Shown: piece by piece, positions 1-11,644 of the stretch
Position numbering within the stretch: the stretch's first letter is position 1
Layout of the letters: each line of letters opens with the position of its first letter
The notes under the pieces: generated by a model
Databases searched by the model: none
The model's input: only the letters and a program-made list of their open reading frames with translations
What the model was told of the DNA's origin: nothing
Program-made: the position numbers and the translations under genes
Assembly: GCA_964034945.1 (NCBI GenBank)
Contig: OZ035961.1
Span: forward strand, 4,198,001 to 4,262,000
DNA: 64,000 nucleotides
Direction of reading: 5' to 3'
From: Chrysopilus asiliformis
Lineage: Eukaryota > Arthropoda > Insecta > Diptera > Rhagionidae

Positions 1-1438
1 TTATAAGGCAGGACGACTATGAAGGCGTCTGGAGGACACTACGACCATGAAAGCCAAAACAAGGCATTCGAACATTAAGACTATCAGGGCATATATTTAG
101 GTCACTCGGACCGCTTGACGACCACTGCAAAAGCCTTGAAAGGCATCACGCCTTATAAGGCGGATTCGCTGGTCTTGGTGTGGTCGTAACGACAAATTTT
201 AAGACACCACGCCCTAATCCAAGTCATTATGCCTTATCTGGTTGCTTGGGTTACTTCATGCAAAACCTCAAGAGAGACAAAATTTGGGGTTACTCCTCTC
301 TTGACTTTCAATTAAAGGTATTTTAGACCTCAGAATTCTGTTTTTACAATAAACAGTTTGGGAAATTCAGTACGTATCGTAAAAACTGTATCTTATAAAT
401 TAAGTGGGACAAATAAATCACATACTAGAATTAAATAACGGTAAATTTATCCAAAAAAATACGTTTTAGAAACTCTGGTCGTAATCAGCCTTGACGTGGA
501 CGTGTGTTTTAGACATGAGGTCACTCTTGAAATTTCATCTCTAAATTTTGGTAAAATTCATGTATGCAAATTAAGGAATACCTCAATGTAACACTCACCT
601 ACTGTATAAAAATGTTGGTAATTCGTCTATGTTGAGGACAAAGTTTCGCCAGAAGATGCTTTGCATGTGATAATCCTACGCCCTACACCAGCATCAGTTA
701 ACTTCACATTCTAGTACTATTATTTAGATTCGTACGTCTGGTTCTTCATATATATTACGGCTAAGGTTTAGTGCAACTGAATGTGCTGGGAAGGATATGA
801 TGAACTATTGTAAAAATATGTCATATAGATCTAAAATATTACTTCATATTTATGCTATCTTCATCTCTACTCTATGTTAGCAAACTTCAGGTAATGTACA
901 CATAGATCTATAGTTAACACACATATATATCCAGTTGCTGGGACGACCATGTTGTCCTACCGAACTAAAAGGAAGCCAATCTTAGCCAAGTAAGCAATCT
1001 CTGAAGGACAGACAACGTAATACAAAAGTCGAGATATAAATTATCAAGCTGATATTGCGGATGGCGTTCGAGCAGAAAATTCAACGTCGCCGATTGTAAG
1101 TAAAAAAAAACTCAAAAGCACAAAGCTTTATCTTCTTTTGTGACATTTTCTACTAAGAGATTTCTAATAATTCGTACATTACTTTAATGAATTTCCAGGT
1201 GTAGTAATAAAAGTACATTTAGACTGGTATGCTTCAATTTTATTGTCGGTATACAGGATTCTAAAATCAAAGAAATTGGGAATTTTATTATTAATTTTTT
1301 TTTTAGTTTAAATGTTTTTTAATGGACTACAGTTGAACCTCGATAACTCAAATTCCACATTTCTCGTCAAGAATTTTGCTGTACTTCGGAGGCCTTGTGT
1401 GGTCTCAAAACAAAAGTGCTTTGAAATCGTAACAGTCG
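1..1438. other. non-coding AT-rich sequence at window edge
   Basis: No convincing gene. The first 260 bases contain recurring short words (AAGGC, GACGACYATG and the 12-bp palindrome GCCTTATAAGGC near 150-161) that could be the end of a degenerate repeat cut by the window edge. The rest is AT-rich sequence with homopolymer runs and short chance reading frames. Confidence 0.5.
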
Positions 1439-1707
1439 CACTCAGAAAAATGTACAGGTCAACTTTTTGTCAGGTTAACTCTGACCTTACAGAGGTGTCT
1501 GTAAGCCAGCTAGCGGTCAGAGTTAACCTATCTAAGCTCAACTCGTGCAGCTCCCAATACCCTACTTCACCTGCTGGTGGCTTAATTTCAGAATTTCTCC
1601 GACCACAGGTCAACTCAGTTTCACTTTCCCAGCAGGCGAACGCGCGCCTCCCCGAGTCCAATTACGCCGTATGTAGGTCGTCGAGTTAGCCTCCATTTTT
1701 CTGAGTG
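1439..1707 (-). mobile_element. 269-bp TIR element, short derivative of the 60.3-kb element
   Basis: Both ends carry the perfect 14-bp inverted repeat CACTCAGAAAAATG / CATTTTTCTGAGTG. The same dinucleotide CG lies on each side, compatible with a 2-bp target duplication. Read on the minus strand, about the first 200 bases match the left end of the large element at 60,255, and about the last 75 match its right end, including the run AGTTAACCTGACAAAAAGTT. It is therefore an internal-deletion (MITE-like) copy in the opposite orientation. The open frames seen here on both strands (1,312-1,689 and 1,470-1,661) are products of the repeat, not genes. Superfamily is unresolved. Confidence 0.85.
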
Positions 1708-3138
1708 CGGTTGTGACCTTATGGAATTCCGACCAAAATTGCACAGGCTTTAACTCCAGGGTTATATAGTGCAAAGTACACCCGCTCACCTACCCATCCT
1801 TTCGGAACCCTACCCATCCACCCATCCATTCAACCCAAATAAAACAAAATCACTTTTTCTTTAGTTCTTCTTTTATTTAAAGCAACTTTTTAATATGAAA
1901 TTTATTTAAAATATTAACTGTAACTGCTGGTAGGTTGTTAAAAGCTTTTGCAAAGACTTTTCATTTTCGTTTTTTCACCGATCCACAGCACCTTGAAAGA
2001 TGTTAAAAATTTAATAAACACAATTCCAAAAAATACAAATTTAATAAAATTATAATACATATTTATAGACGATCAAAATGTCAATTCTATAAATTATCTT
2101 GTACGAAATTTTAATACTCATACTTCGGAATATCTTAAATACAAGCACGGATTTTGCTTAGCAAATATTTAATTTTTGGTAAGTATTAAAATTTTAGCAA
2201 AATTTAACTAGAAATGCTTGAGACAGCGCTACACCATGGGATGCATAATTTTCCTGTAATGCGACATAATCAAGTCAAGAGCTCAACGATTTCGCATTTA
2301 GTATTTGTAGGTTTGGTACTATTTATAAATACACACACTAACAAACACTCATATAAATATATCCAAATTATATCCCTTTTTGATGTCTTATGCATGTATG
2401 TGTATGTTTGTCTTGTTAACATTTCACAGAATGTTTGGCATAATATTCGGCTAAGTCAGCATTTCTGCTGATACACAAATGAAGAAATCCAGGCACCCAG
2501 TTGAGAGATAGGAAATTACCCTGTAGCGTAACAGGACGAAATTGTAATTTTCTGCATGAATTAGTCCACTTCACGCACGGATGAATAAATGCGAATTTCC
2601 CCAGTCAGTCAAGAGGCGGCGACGTACCTCGTACCTCTCTGTTAAATACGACAAATCGAGATGAAGGGACGTTCAAACGGGAAACGAGGAATGTTTTGAG
2701 GAAAAGGAAATCGATGTAGTGAAGATTGCCTTTAAGGATGCCTCAAATTTGAATGTTTCATGTATAAAGAATGTGCCAGATTTGAAATCAAGTAAAAGTC
2801 GATATAGGCAAAACGATTGACACAGATATCTTAAGAGCACGGATATTTCAGGACCAAAAAGGACGATTTACATGATTCACTTGCCAATTTGATACATAAG
2901 TAAAAACATCATCATATATAATTTTGTTGCCCAAGAAACAAAATTTATACTTTAGAATTATGCAATAGAAAAAAATGCAGTCAAATTTAAAATATAACTT
3001 TATCCATCTAGCGGTGGAATTATATCGTTACTATAACTAAAATAGTTAATTTCTATTTCAAAACTAGTCAAAATTTTCATGAAAAATTTAACTACTTACA
3101 AGAAAAATAATGCCGGTAGTATACAGGTAACAAAGATA
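1708..3138. other. non-coding AT-rich sequence
   Basis: No gene found. Short reading frames have no recognisable domain, signal peptide or promoter. About 2,550-2,900 is slightly less AT-rich but shows no open frame of interest. Confidence 0.5.
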
Positions 3139-3220
3139 ATATATGTAAGAAAGGTAATGTATGTAAGAAAGGTAATGTATGTAAGAAAGGTAATGTATGT
3201 AAGAAAGGTAATGTATGTAA
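3139..3220. repeat. 18-bp tandem repeat
   Basis: Four to five nearly identical copies of an 18-bp unit (ATGTAAGAAAGGTAATGT) run head to tail, ending about 60 bases before the mariner terminal repeat. The long minus-strand frame through this stretch, giving a repeated TYITFL peptide, is a by-product of the repeat. Confidence 0.9.
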
Positions 3221-3280
3221 TCGAGTAAGCGGTTGCTAAAAATTTCGTGAAACTCGCCTTTAATCTTTTTAGTGTATTTA

Positions 3281-4543
3281 TGGGGGCAGTCCGATAAGTA
3301 CTTAGCCTCACCGCCCGATGGTAAAGAAATTTACTATCGTATAGTACATTCTCATAGACGGCTACAGTCAAAATTTCAGCCGAATCGAACTTGTAGTTTT
3401 GTTTTGACCGCGTATGGAAGCGGGCGTGTCTGCGGATTTCAGAAAAATGGAAAAAGAGCAATATCAGTCGGTGATTCGATTCTTGTTTCTGGAAGGGAAA
3501 TCGCGCAGCGAAATCAAAGAGCGCTTGGATGCTGGGTACGGTGACTCTTCTCCTTCGATGGCGACCGTCAAAAATTGGTGTAACGAGTTTCAACGTGGTC
3601 GCACGTCGGTTTTTGATGAGCCACGCCCAGGTGCTACGAAAACGGCTACCATGGAGGATAACATAACAAAAATCCACGATCTCGTATTGGCAGACCGCCG
3701 ATTGAAGGTGCGCGAGATAGCTGAGACAGTAGGCATCTCAAAAGACCGCGTGGGTCATATCCTGCATGAAATTTTGGGCATGAGAAAGCTGTCGGCGCGA
3801 TGGGTGCCGCGTTTGCTCACTCCGGACAACAAGCGCAACCGTGAAACCACTTCACAGCAGTGTTTGACGCTGTTTAAGCACAATCCGAAGGAGTTTCTGC
3901 GTCGTTTCGTGACCGTCGACGAAACATGGATCCACTGGTATACACCAGAGACTAAGGAACAGTCGAAACAGTGGACTTTACCCGGCGAACGTGCTCCGAA
4001 GAAGGCGAAGACTGTCCTATCTGCCGGAAAGGTGATGGCCACCGTTTTCTGGGATTCACAAGGTGTGATGTACATCGACTACCTGGAGAAGGGCAAAACG
4101 ATCACAGGGCTCTACTATACCGAATTATTGGGCCGATTCGACGCCGAATTGCAAAAAAAACGGCACCATTTGGCGAAGAAAAAAGTGCTCTTCCACCATG
4201 ACGACGCACCGGCTCACACCTCCGCCGTCGCCACGGCCAAATTGGTCGAATTCGGCTACGAACTGCTGCCCCATCCACCGTATTCTCCAGATTTGGTCCC
4301 GTGCGACTTCTTTTTGTTTCCAAACTTGAAAAAGTCACTCGCCGGGCAGAAATTTGAGTCGAATGAGGAGGTCATCGCCGCTACGGAGGCCTACTTTGCA
4401 GACCTCGAGAAAACGTATTTTTCAGACGGGTTAAAGAAGTTGGAGTATCGCTGGGTCAAGTGTATCGAGCTAAAAGGAGACTATGTTGAGAAATAAATTG
4501 TCACTTTTCCAAAATAGGCTAAGTACTTATCGGACTGCCCTCG
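3281..4543 (+). mobile_element. complete mariner element, mellifera-like
   Basis: Length is 1,263 bp, flanked by TA on both sides (3,279-3,280 and 4,544-4,545), the mariner target duplication. The ends are inverted repeats of about 26 bp sharing GGGCAGTCCGATAAGTACTT. The left tip TGG differs from the right tip CGA at two positions. One uninterrupted transposase frame fills most of the element. The terminal sequence and protein resemble the mellifera subfamily as I recall it; that assignment is inference. With intact ends, target duplication and open frame, this copy looks young and may be active. Confidence 0.95.
3447..4496 (+). CDS. mariner transposase (DD34D)
   Basis: This 349-residue cut-and-paste transposase would bind the element's terminal repeats and move it into TA sites in the nucleus. 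I start at ATG 3,447 (MEKEQYQ), which gives the usual mariner length. The frame also allows an ATG 33 bases upstream. The N-terminal third holds paired helix-turn-helix regions (near SRSEIKERL and KVREIAETVGISKDRV), followed by WVPRLLT, close to the family WVPHxL motif. The catalytic triad is visible: D158 in VDETWIHW, D252 in HHDDAPAH and D287 in PCDFFLFP, with exactly 34 residues between the last two. The usual HDN motif reads HDD here. No frameshift or internal stop is present. The gene lies inside a complete element, so it is mobile DNA rather than a host gene. The second copy at 32 kb is a close but broken relative. Confidence 0.96.
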   Translation: MEKEQYQSVIRFLFLEGKSRSEIKERLDAGYGDSSPSMATVKNWCNEFQRGRTSVFDEPRPGATKTATMEDNITKIHDLVLADRRLKVREIAETVGISKDRVGHILHEILGMRKLSARWVPRLLTPDNKRNRETTSQQCLTLFKHNPKEFLRRFVTVDETWIHWYTPETKEQSKQWTLPGERAPKKAKTVLSAGKVMATVFWDSQGVMYIDYLEKGKTITGLYYTELLGRFDAELQKKRHHLAKKKVLFHHDDAPAHTSAVATAKLVEFGYELLPHPPYSPDLVPCDFFLFPNLKKSLAGQKFESNEEVIAATEAYFADLEKTYFSDGLKKLEYRWVKCIELKGDYVEK

Positions 4544-4545
4544 TA

Positions 4546-7500
4546 TTTATTTTGCCACTCATCGACAAAAATAATCTTATATTTTCTAAAAAAAAAACTC
4601 TCTCTGATTTCCTACGTTTTTATTTTTTCTATTACATGCAAAAACTTATTTTATAGAGACACAATTTGTTCTTTGGGTGGGTGACTACATAAATATGAAC
4701 ACATCTTATTATATCGATAGTTATTTTCCTTTTAGTAATAGTAATAACCGAATATCGCAGGGAAGGATTTTCAATGGGGAAAAAGAGATCCTAACCTAGT
4801 GACATAATCAGATATTATAGAAAAACGAACCTTTTTCTGATACACTAACAAACAAGAGGCTTCCATCCGTTTCACTCCATAGATAAGTTCGATAACGATT
4901 GTGTGATTGACGACGTCCTGTCCAGGTGTATAAAATTGACATAACAAGGGTTAAATTTCCTAAGGACCAACTATATAAAAGATTTCATTTTCACTCGATA
5001 GATTGGTGAGTTGTCTTGATTCATAACAAAATGAAAGCGTAAATGTAAAAACGTCTTAGATACCCCAAAATCTTTATACTAACAAAACTATCTATTTGAA
5101 GAGGTTTAGATTTTTTTTTGCTTTTCCATTTTCCACTTTCCGATTACACTCTCAATGATATTCAAACTCAACTTATAATAAAATGGGAAAATTTCTTGAT
5201 TTTTTTGAAAAAAGAAAACTTAGAATAACCATTTCATCAGTCTAGTATATACATAAGTAGCTTGACTGAAAGCAAATAACAATCTACGTGTGAAAATAAA
5301 AGTTTCCCTCAAGAGTATCTCCGATTTATCGAAAACCCTTTTTCAACATTTTTTTTTTCAAACTTTTTCTTATCAATTACTGAAATTCATGTTTCAAAAA
5401 TTTTGATTATTCATCACGTTTGTAGTATAAGAATAAAATACTTTACATTTGTATATTGCCAAAAAATTAATTGATCCCTATGAGTAGAGTGTAAGATTTA
5501 GGGTTCGCTCGTAGGTATGGTAAGACAAATTATTAGGGAAGAGGTTGTTGCGGTATTACTAAAACCCATACAAAAATTGCGATAAAGTACTGGCAAAATA
5601 TTTTGATTTTCGTCGGTCGATCAGTCAGTTATATTTAACACGACATCTCTCTGACATTTTTTATCTCCATGATAATTTTTTAAGGTGACAAAATTATATT
5701 CTTACTCTACTTTCCCGGTACACATTTCCGCGAATTTTTCAACGAAGTTTAGTACCGCCGTCACACTACAGCAAATATTCCCCCCACATATCCATGTGTC
5801 GTATTTTATGGATAGCCGCTTATTAAGAAATATCAAAAACGATGGAGAAATAAATAATTTAGCTGTAATTTAGAGAAACAATTTAACGATTTAATTAAAA
5901 CTGTACGTTGATTATTATTCACTTGTGCGATGCATTACATTTAAAAAAACTTGCAACATGTTTGCAAACAACCTTTTGCGGTCGTGGAAAACTTTTAAAT
6001 AACTGCAAAATTTTGTATCAACAAAAAAAGAAAAACTTTCTCCAGCGTAAAAAGCACTTTTTCTGTAGAAATTGTTTGAAATTTCGTTTCCACTAACAAC
6101 CGGAAAAGTTATACAAATTGAATGAATTAAACAGAGAATTTCAAATGAATTTCATTTTGAATTATTAAATAGTTTTCACAATAATTGCAATAGTGGTTGC
6201 CCCTGAGATACACCTTGGAAATTTTAACCATTCAAAGTCGGTATATTTTTTTTTTGTGGAATTTCATCAGTAGTATAACATCTTGTCAAATTAATTGGGT
6301 AAAATCTTATACTTTTCAAGTTCCATAAAAGGAATTTCTATTTTTGGTAATTTTTTGAATGTAGCAGAAGTTAATTAAAGATTGGAATTTGAAATAAGTT
6401 GAATAAACGCATAATTGGATTCTAATAAGAATCCCATGATCACTCATCCTTGCTTAAAAGTAAGCATCCTATATTGTATATGTTAACCAATTGGAACTTA
6501 ATGCAATTGATTTTAACAGCATTGAATATATTCGTAATTTTATGCAATGATGGCGTAATTAAAATGCAATTGGAATGCTGAGAAATTTGTAATATCACGA
6601 TGTCAGTGCAAGCGAAAACATACAAGTTTCGTGGAATAAGTCCTTCGAATTACTGTCCTTAGTTATATGTATTGACAGATGAAAATGTCCTATGAAACAT
6701 TTTCGTATTCGTATTCGCATTGTGAATTATTCATGGAAAATCTCTGTCAAAGGTTTTCTCACCTTTTAATTAAGTGAAGTTTAATTGCATGACAAATTTA
6801 TGTATGGGATCCTGATGGATGAATGATATAACGACTGAACCCTTGAAATTCTTCCTTTTTAACACTAAAACTTTTCTCCACGAAATTTCCCCAGATTAAT
6901 GAATAATTCAAGTTGTCGAATTATCGTTAACCACCGCCATCCCCAAGAAAAAAACAGTCACCCTCTAACTGAGTTTCACCAATATTCCTGATGTTAGCCA
7001 AAACCAACGAATAATAAGGATTCGCGTACGGAAAGACGAAGTGCTAATGTCTTCAAGGATTTTATCCTCGTATATAAAATAATTCTTCGCATTGACCTCA
7101 ATTAAATCAATCTTAAAAAACGATAAAACCCTTTTGAATAATTTTAACTACGGATTTACGATCCAATTAAATCTGGCACAAGGGAATATTTAATATTTAC
7201 CGACAATTAACCATTCCTGAAAATTATTCAATTATTGCGTTCTATGGTGAAAGTAGATTTTCCAGGGAAGGTGATTTATTAACCTATGTTACTTTTGAAA
7301 AAAAAATCTGTTTTATTATTTATTAAAAGAATGATTTTAATAGAGTGCTTTTCTCCGAATATCTTTTCTCCACAGACAGTCGCTAGAATAGGGCCCTTAT
7401 AATGTGATTTGAGAAAAAATGTGGACCGAAAAATGTGTGGAAAATTAATTCCATGACGTTTTTTGGACTTCAAATGTGAAAATGTTATTTTTAAAAAAGT

Positions 7501-7868
7501 TTTAACGCGTATTGTTGCTTTTGAATCTATATTTTAAGTGCAAAAAAGTTTCTTTGTTTATTTTTGAAACTTGATTTTCACAATTTTCAGACCATTTGAA
7601 CTTATGTGGGATAATACCTTAAGAGGGCGCTGCACACTTGAAATTTCGCTTTCGTTTTTCAATAGTTTGGATTTTTTTTTTGTTTTTCGATGAAAGCCAC
7701 TTCGATGCGTAAAATATTTTTTTTTTAATTTTTTGCCAAATTCGGATAAAAGTATTGTGATAAAAGTTGAAAAAACAATTGTGTTCGATTTTTTTGTGGC
7801 ACTTTTCACCCCGCGAATGAGACAAAGTGTTCACGGAGCAGAAATGCAAAACGGTTTTTGAACCGAAT
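4546..7868. other. non-coding AT-rich sequence
   Basis: No gene supported. The stretch has many T and A runs and short frames without motifs. Around 5,735-5,830 there is a GC-richer patch (TTTAGTACCGCCGTCACAC) resembling one near 20,970, which suggests an old shared repeat. Confidence 0.5.
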
Positions 7869-7916
7869 CCATAGAAACTTCGAACCATAAAAACTTCGAA
7901 TCATAGAAACTTCGGG
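7869..7916. repeat. 16-bp tandem repeat, three units
   Basis: Three head-to-tail copies of a 16-bp unit (YCATARAAACTTCGAA) start at 7,869, 7,885 and 7,901. They are followed by a short run of ACCAAAACC-type words. Confidence 0.75.
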
Positions 7917-8057
7917 GAACCAATACCAAAACCAGAACCAAATGTTTGAAATTTTAGTAACCAAAACTAGAACCTCAATTTTAAAAACCATAGCCGATGT
8001 TGTCGATAGCGTCGTTGGCAGCTAACGTCTTTCTTCACCATTTAAGTCGCAGCTTTG

Positions 8058-8305
8058 TGAGGCGTTAAAACCTAGAGTGGACCAACCCACATAATCGAGT
8101 TTTTAAAGCTTTTTCACTTTTATACTATTAATTACTGTAAATTTATGGAAAAAAAATTTGTGTGGACTTTATTACTCAATGTTGAAATGTTCTTTTGTGC
8201 ATCCAAACTATTTTATCTAGAAACTCACTCGCAATAGTGATTCAAACACAAAAAAATTCACGATTTCGACATGTGGGTTGGTCCACTTTAGCTTTTAACG
8301 CCTCA
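8058..8305. mobile_element. MITE with ~40-bp inverted ends
   Basis: The ends form an inverted repeat: TGAGGCGTTAAAACCTAGAG leads in from the left, and the reverse complement of the right end reads TGAGGCGTTAAAAGCTAAAG. Both continue into GTGGACCAACCCACAT. The interior of about 165 bp is AT-rich and has no frame. The target duplication is unclear, so the superfamily is not assigned. Confidence 0.85.
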
Positions 8306-10781
8306 TGTAGCAGTGAGTCCCGATGTTGTTAGGGTAGTACAGAATCTATTATTACGTTTTTCCTCTATTTCTAAATTCCATTAGGTTGAGTTTTAATGTT
8401 TAATTTTTGGCAAATGCTGTTTTCTAAATTGAAACAAAAGTATTTTCAAAAAAGAATTTCGATAAAGAAAATCAAAATTTTTCCACCTTCGACATTTTAA
8501 ATAGCAAATAAAAATGTTATTTTACTGGAATTTGTGAAGTGCCACTGTGATTCTCGATATATTTTCACGTGCGCGGCGCTATTTTCATAAAACGTTTTTT
8601 TAAAGAAACAACAAAAGAAAATCTGTGCGTTCACCTTAATGTTTTGTCATGTCACCTTGGCACCTTAAAGCAAAATACCACCGATGGGAAAATTCAGCCG
8701 AACATGATGCTAGAGGGACAAAATTCATGAACAAATTATTCCATTTAAATATTCAGGGCACGTATCCATGCTTTCCGTAGTTGAACACAAATCCCGAAAA
8801 TGCTATTGTCATGCAAAAAACACAAAAGCATTGCGGCGCGTTTTATATGAGGTATGTGTTTTGTAGTAAACATACATATGGTTGTACCCTCTGTGATATA
8901 TAAATATCACATCGTATGGGAGCTATATTTACAAAGAATTCAACGTTATATCCAAAAATTCTACCACATATATCCATTTATTTTTATATTCTTAGAGAGC
9001 TACGACCATTCGATCCTTCATTGTCGCCGAATGGTATGTATAGATAAGAATAAATGGCCAATCTAAAGTATCTTACCTATACTTGTTTGTCAGTCGACAT
9101 AAAAATTTCACACTTTCTGGTACATTAGAATGGGGTACATTGGCATAGAAACCTTGAATAGGTGTAAAATATATACTGACCCTATATACAAAAATAGTCT
9201 CAGTAAAATGAAAGAAGAAATCCCTTAATGGACTTGGATTAGTAAAAATCATCCATCATTCTACGGGCTCTATGGTTGGTATTTATCTAAGAAACAATTT
9301 TTTGTATACTAAAAACACTTTTAAATAATGAAAATTCTCATAATTGCAAAATTTTTATGTAATTCAGAAAACGTGCCATGTATAATTAAAAACAGACTAA
9401 AATTGGAGCGCTTTTAAATCCTATCTTGTAGGTATTTTCATTTTACATAATTTTAATGAAAAACATCAAAGCGCATTTTATTTGAATTTTCTCACACAAT
9501 TCTAAACTATTCTTCCAATTAACCAACATAATTAAATTAGAAAAAAAAAACACTAAAACTGCTTAACATGATATAAAAAAAATTATGACAAGGTCTTTCA
9601 TAAGTGACAAACATAAAAAAAAACTTGTTTATTTTAAAAATAAAAAGCGAAATGTCATTTTCGAATGTCCTTGAGCTCTGTGATAATTTCTACCTCTTAA
9701 CATACTTAAAGCAATAGAAATATTAATTCAAAACGAGTGCTCTTTCTCAGAAATATAATGAAGAGTTTAAAATGCTAGAAAATAAAAACGAAATGGCAGG
9801 CCAAAAGTGGCTTTTTCCGAGGCTCTTTTCTCACGAAAAAATACTAGTGAAAGGCAGAAGGTGAAAAAAAAACAGTTTCCATAACATAAAACGAGCTTAA
9901 CTTAGAGCGCTTTATGTTCCTGTGTTTATGTTTACCCCATGCAAATGTTTAACTCGCTTTCCTCAAACGAATAGCTTTTCATCGTGTACATTTTTGCCTT
10001 ATAATTGAGAGTGCAATGCAAGTGGTTAGAAGAAGCTTTTGATGTTTTCTAGTACAACAAAAAAAAGGCTTTTTTTTCAATTTTCCTACAATTTTTCGAA
10101 AAGAAAAAAAAATGTTTGTGTATCAAATCGTTTATACGATACGTTCATGTATGTGCCATAGACTATATCACTTATGCTATCAATCTGTATTAGCTTTGAT
10201 GAAATTCATATGCATGTGACAAAATGCTGTTAACTCATAGGTAAAAGTATTAAAAGATTAAGTTGAGAACATTGAGTTAATTTCTTTGATCACATAAAAT
10301 GAATTTTACTTTTATGCTACTTAAGAATCCATAGAAATGAATAGAACATTTTCAAGTATTATATGGGCAGAAAAATTTGAGGAATTTTCGATCTTTACTC
10401 CTGACGAAACGTAGAGGGTCAGAGTATGTTTGTTTGTGTGTCCCTCTAACTTTAAACACCTATTCTTGTATCTTTTGATCCACTTAACCGATTCCAATCC
10501 CGTTTTCGCCATACAGGGGCTGAGGATTTTTTTTTTTTTTGAATCTGCAAGTGTTGATTGCGAATCTGCAAGTGGTTTGGCCAGATTCTGAGACCGATTT
10601 TACAGACAAACTTTTATCAAACTGTGGATACTGACAAAAATCTTTTGAATAAAGTTTCACCTAACCTTTTCACACATCAAACTTCTTTTCAAGAACTAAT
10701 ATAATCTACAAGAAATCTTTTTTTCATAAATTTTAACATAATAAAAATAATTAAAAATCTTTTAAATGAAATTGTGTAAAA
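8306..10781. other. non-coding AT-rich sequence
   Basis: No gene supported. Bases 10,400-10,520 (CTGACGAAACGTAGAGGGTC through AACCGATTCCAATCCCGTTT) have the wording of a widespread insect interspersed repeat, but no ends could be placed. Confidence 0.45.
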
Positions 10782-11181
10782 TTAACTATCAATAGTATAA
10801 AAAGTTGTCCAAAAGTCAACATTTTGTTCGTTGATGGGCCAGTCATTAAAAGTAACTTGAAGATAGTTAAAAATATATCTATCCGTAATTACGTGTAGTG
10901 CAATCTTTGGATGATGCCATGAAAGTGCATATAAATTGCTTGGTTTAGAGTTAATTACAATTCCAGTGTAATGTTCGCAAAGTTGTGCGAACAAAACGAT
11001 TTCCCAGACGAGATATTCTATGTGTCTCATCGCATAATTGATTACGTCCAAAGATTTGGGCGAAGGATGGATACTCTGGTGGTGCCTGGGTCTGCTGTCT
11101 TCATAGGTTAGCTCAGTATCTTTATTCAGTAATATCCAAAAGGTGACTCTATGACTACTCCACTCAATTATTTAACAATGA
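10782..11181 (-). other. unassigned open frame (about 130 codons, no clear start)
   Basis: On the minus strand one frame is open for roughly 400 bases, from about 11,181 to a stop at 10,782, which is long for sequence this AT-rich. The deduced peptide is rich in W, H, C and Y (for example IIEWSSHRVTFWILLN near its beginning and VDFWTTFYTIDS at its end). I recognise no family. No ATG lies near the beginning; the first in-frame ATG starts at MRHIEYLV. It could be part of a spliced gene, a degraded transposon reading frame, or chance. Confidence 0.2.
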
Positions 11182-11527
11182 CTAAAGTACCATGAATGAA
11201 CTTTGAACTCTGACTTCTTTAACAAAGAAAATTACATTCAAACACTGTTAACTCCCTTTCACTTTGGCTATCAATTGCTACAGTTTTTTCTTCTTCTTCT
11301 TCTTCATTTCTGTAATTATCATGAACCTGAGTTCGGACTGATAGATTGTGACCATGTCTGTGTAATTTAAATGGAAATTAAATGAATGTTTTTAAAATGC
11401 AAAGTCCCTTTTCAGTCTGTTTGAAATTATTCCATTTATTGTGCATTCATTAAATTTTTAAATTTTCAGTAAGTACATTCTAAAATGTGTCCTTTATAAC
11501 TAAATTCCTTACATATACATATATTAA
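11182..11527. other. non-coding sequence
   Basis: No frame of note. A TTC microsatellite of about five units lies near 11,287-11,305. AATAAA on the minus strand at 11,435-11,440 could serve as a poly(A) signal for the candidate exon just beyond. Confidence 0.4.
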
Positions 11528-11644
11528 TCAAAAATATTTCAGATCTCCGTCAAATCTTTTCAAATCAAATCCGACATCTTCTTTCGTTTTTCCGCCCGTC
11601 CTGAGCTGTCCTTCGACATTAAAGAGTCTTCCCCTAAGATCCGG
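11528..11644 (-). other. candidate 3'-terminal coding exon, unknown protein
   Basis: On the minus strand a pyrimidine-rich tract and TTTCAG end at 11,645. A 38-codon frame follows without interruption to TGA at 11,528-11,530, and an AATAAA lies about 90 bases downstream. The peptide (beginning PDLRGRLFNVEGQ, ending GFDLKRFDGDLKYF) looks protein-like, and this patch is richer in GC than its surroundings. The frame is closed by TAG just upstream, so it needs splicing. I found no partner exons and do not recognise the family. It may also be a gene fragment. Confidence 0.3.

Noticed and set aside
3096..3677. 193-codon minus-strand frame
   Set aside because: It runs through the 18-bp tandem repeat and antisense to the mariner transposase; composition follows from those.
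11101..11125. tRNA-like A-box word GGTTAGCTCAGTATC
   Set aside because: No matching B-box or cloverleaf could be found around it.
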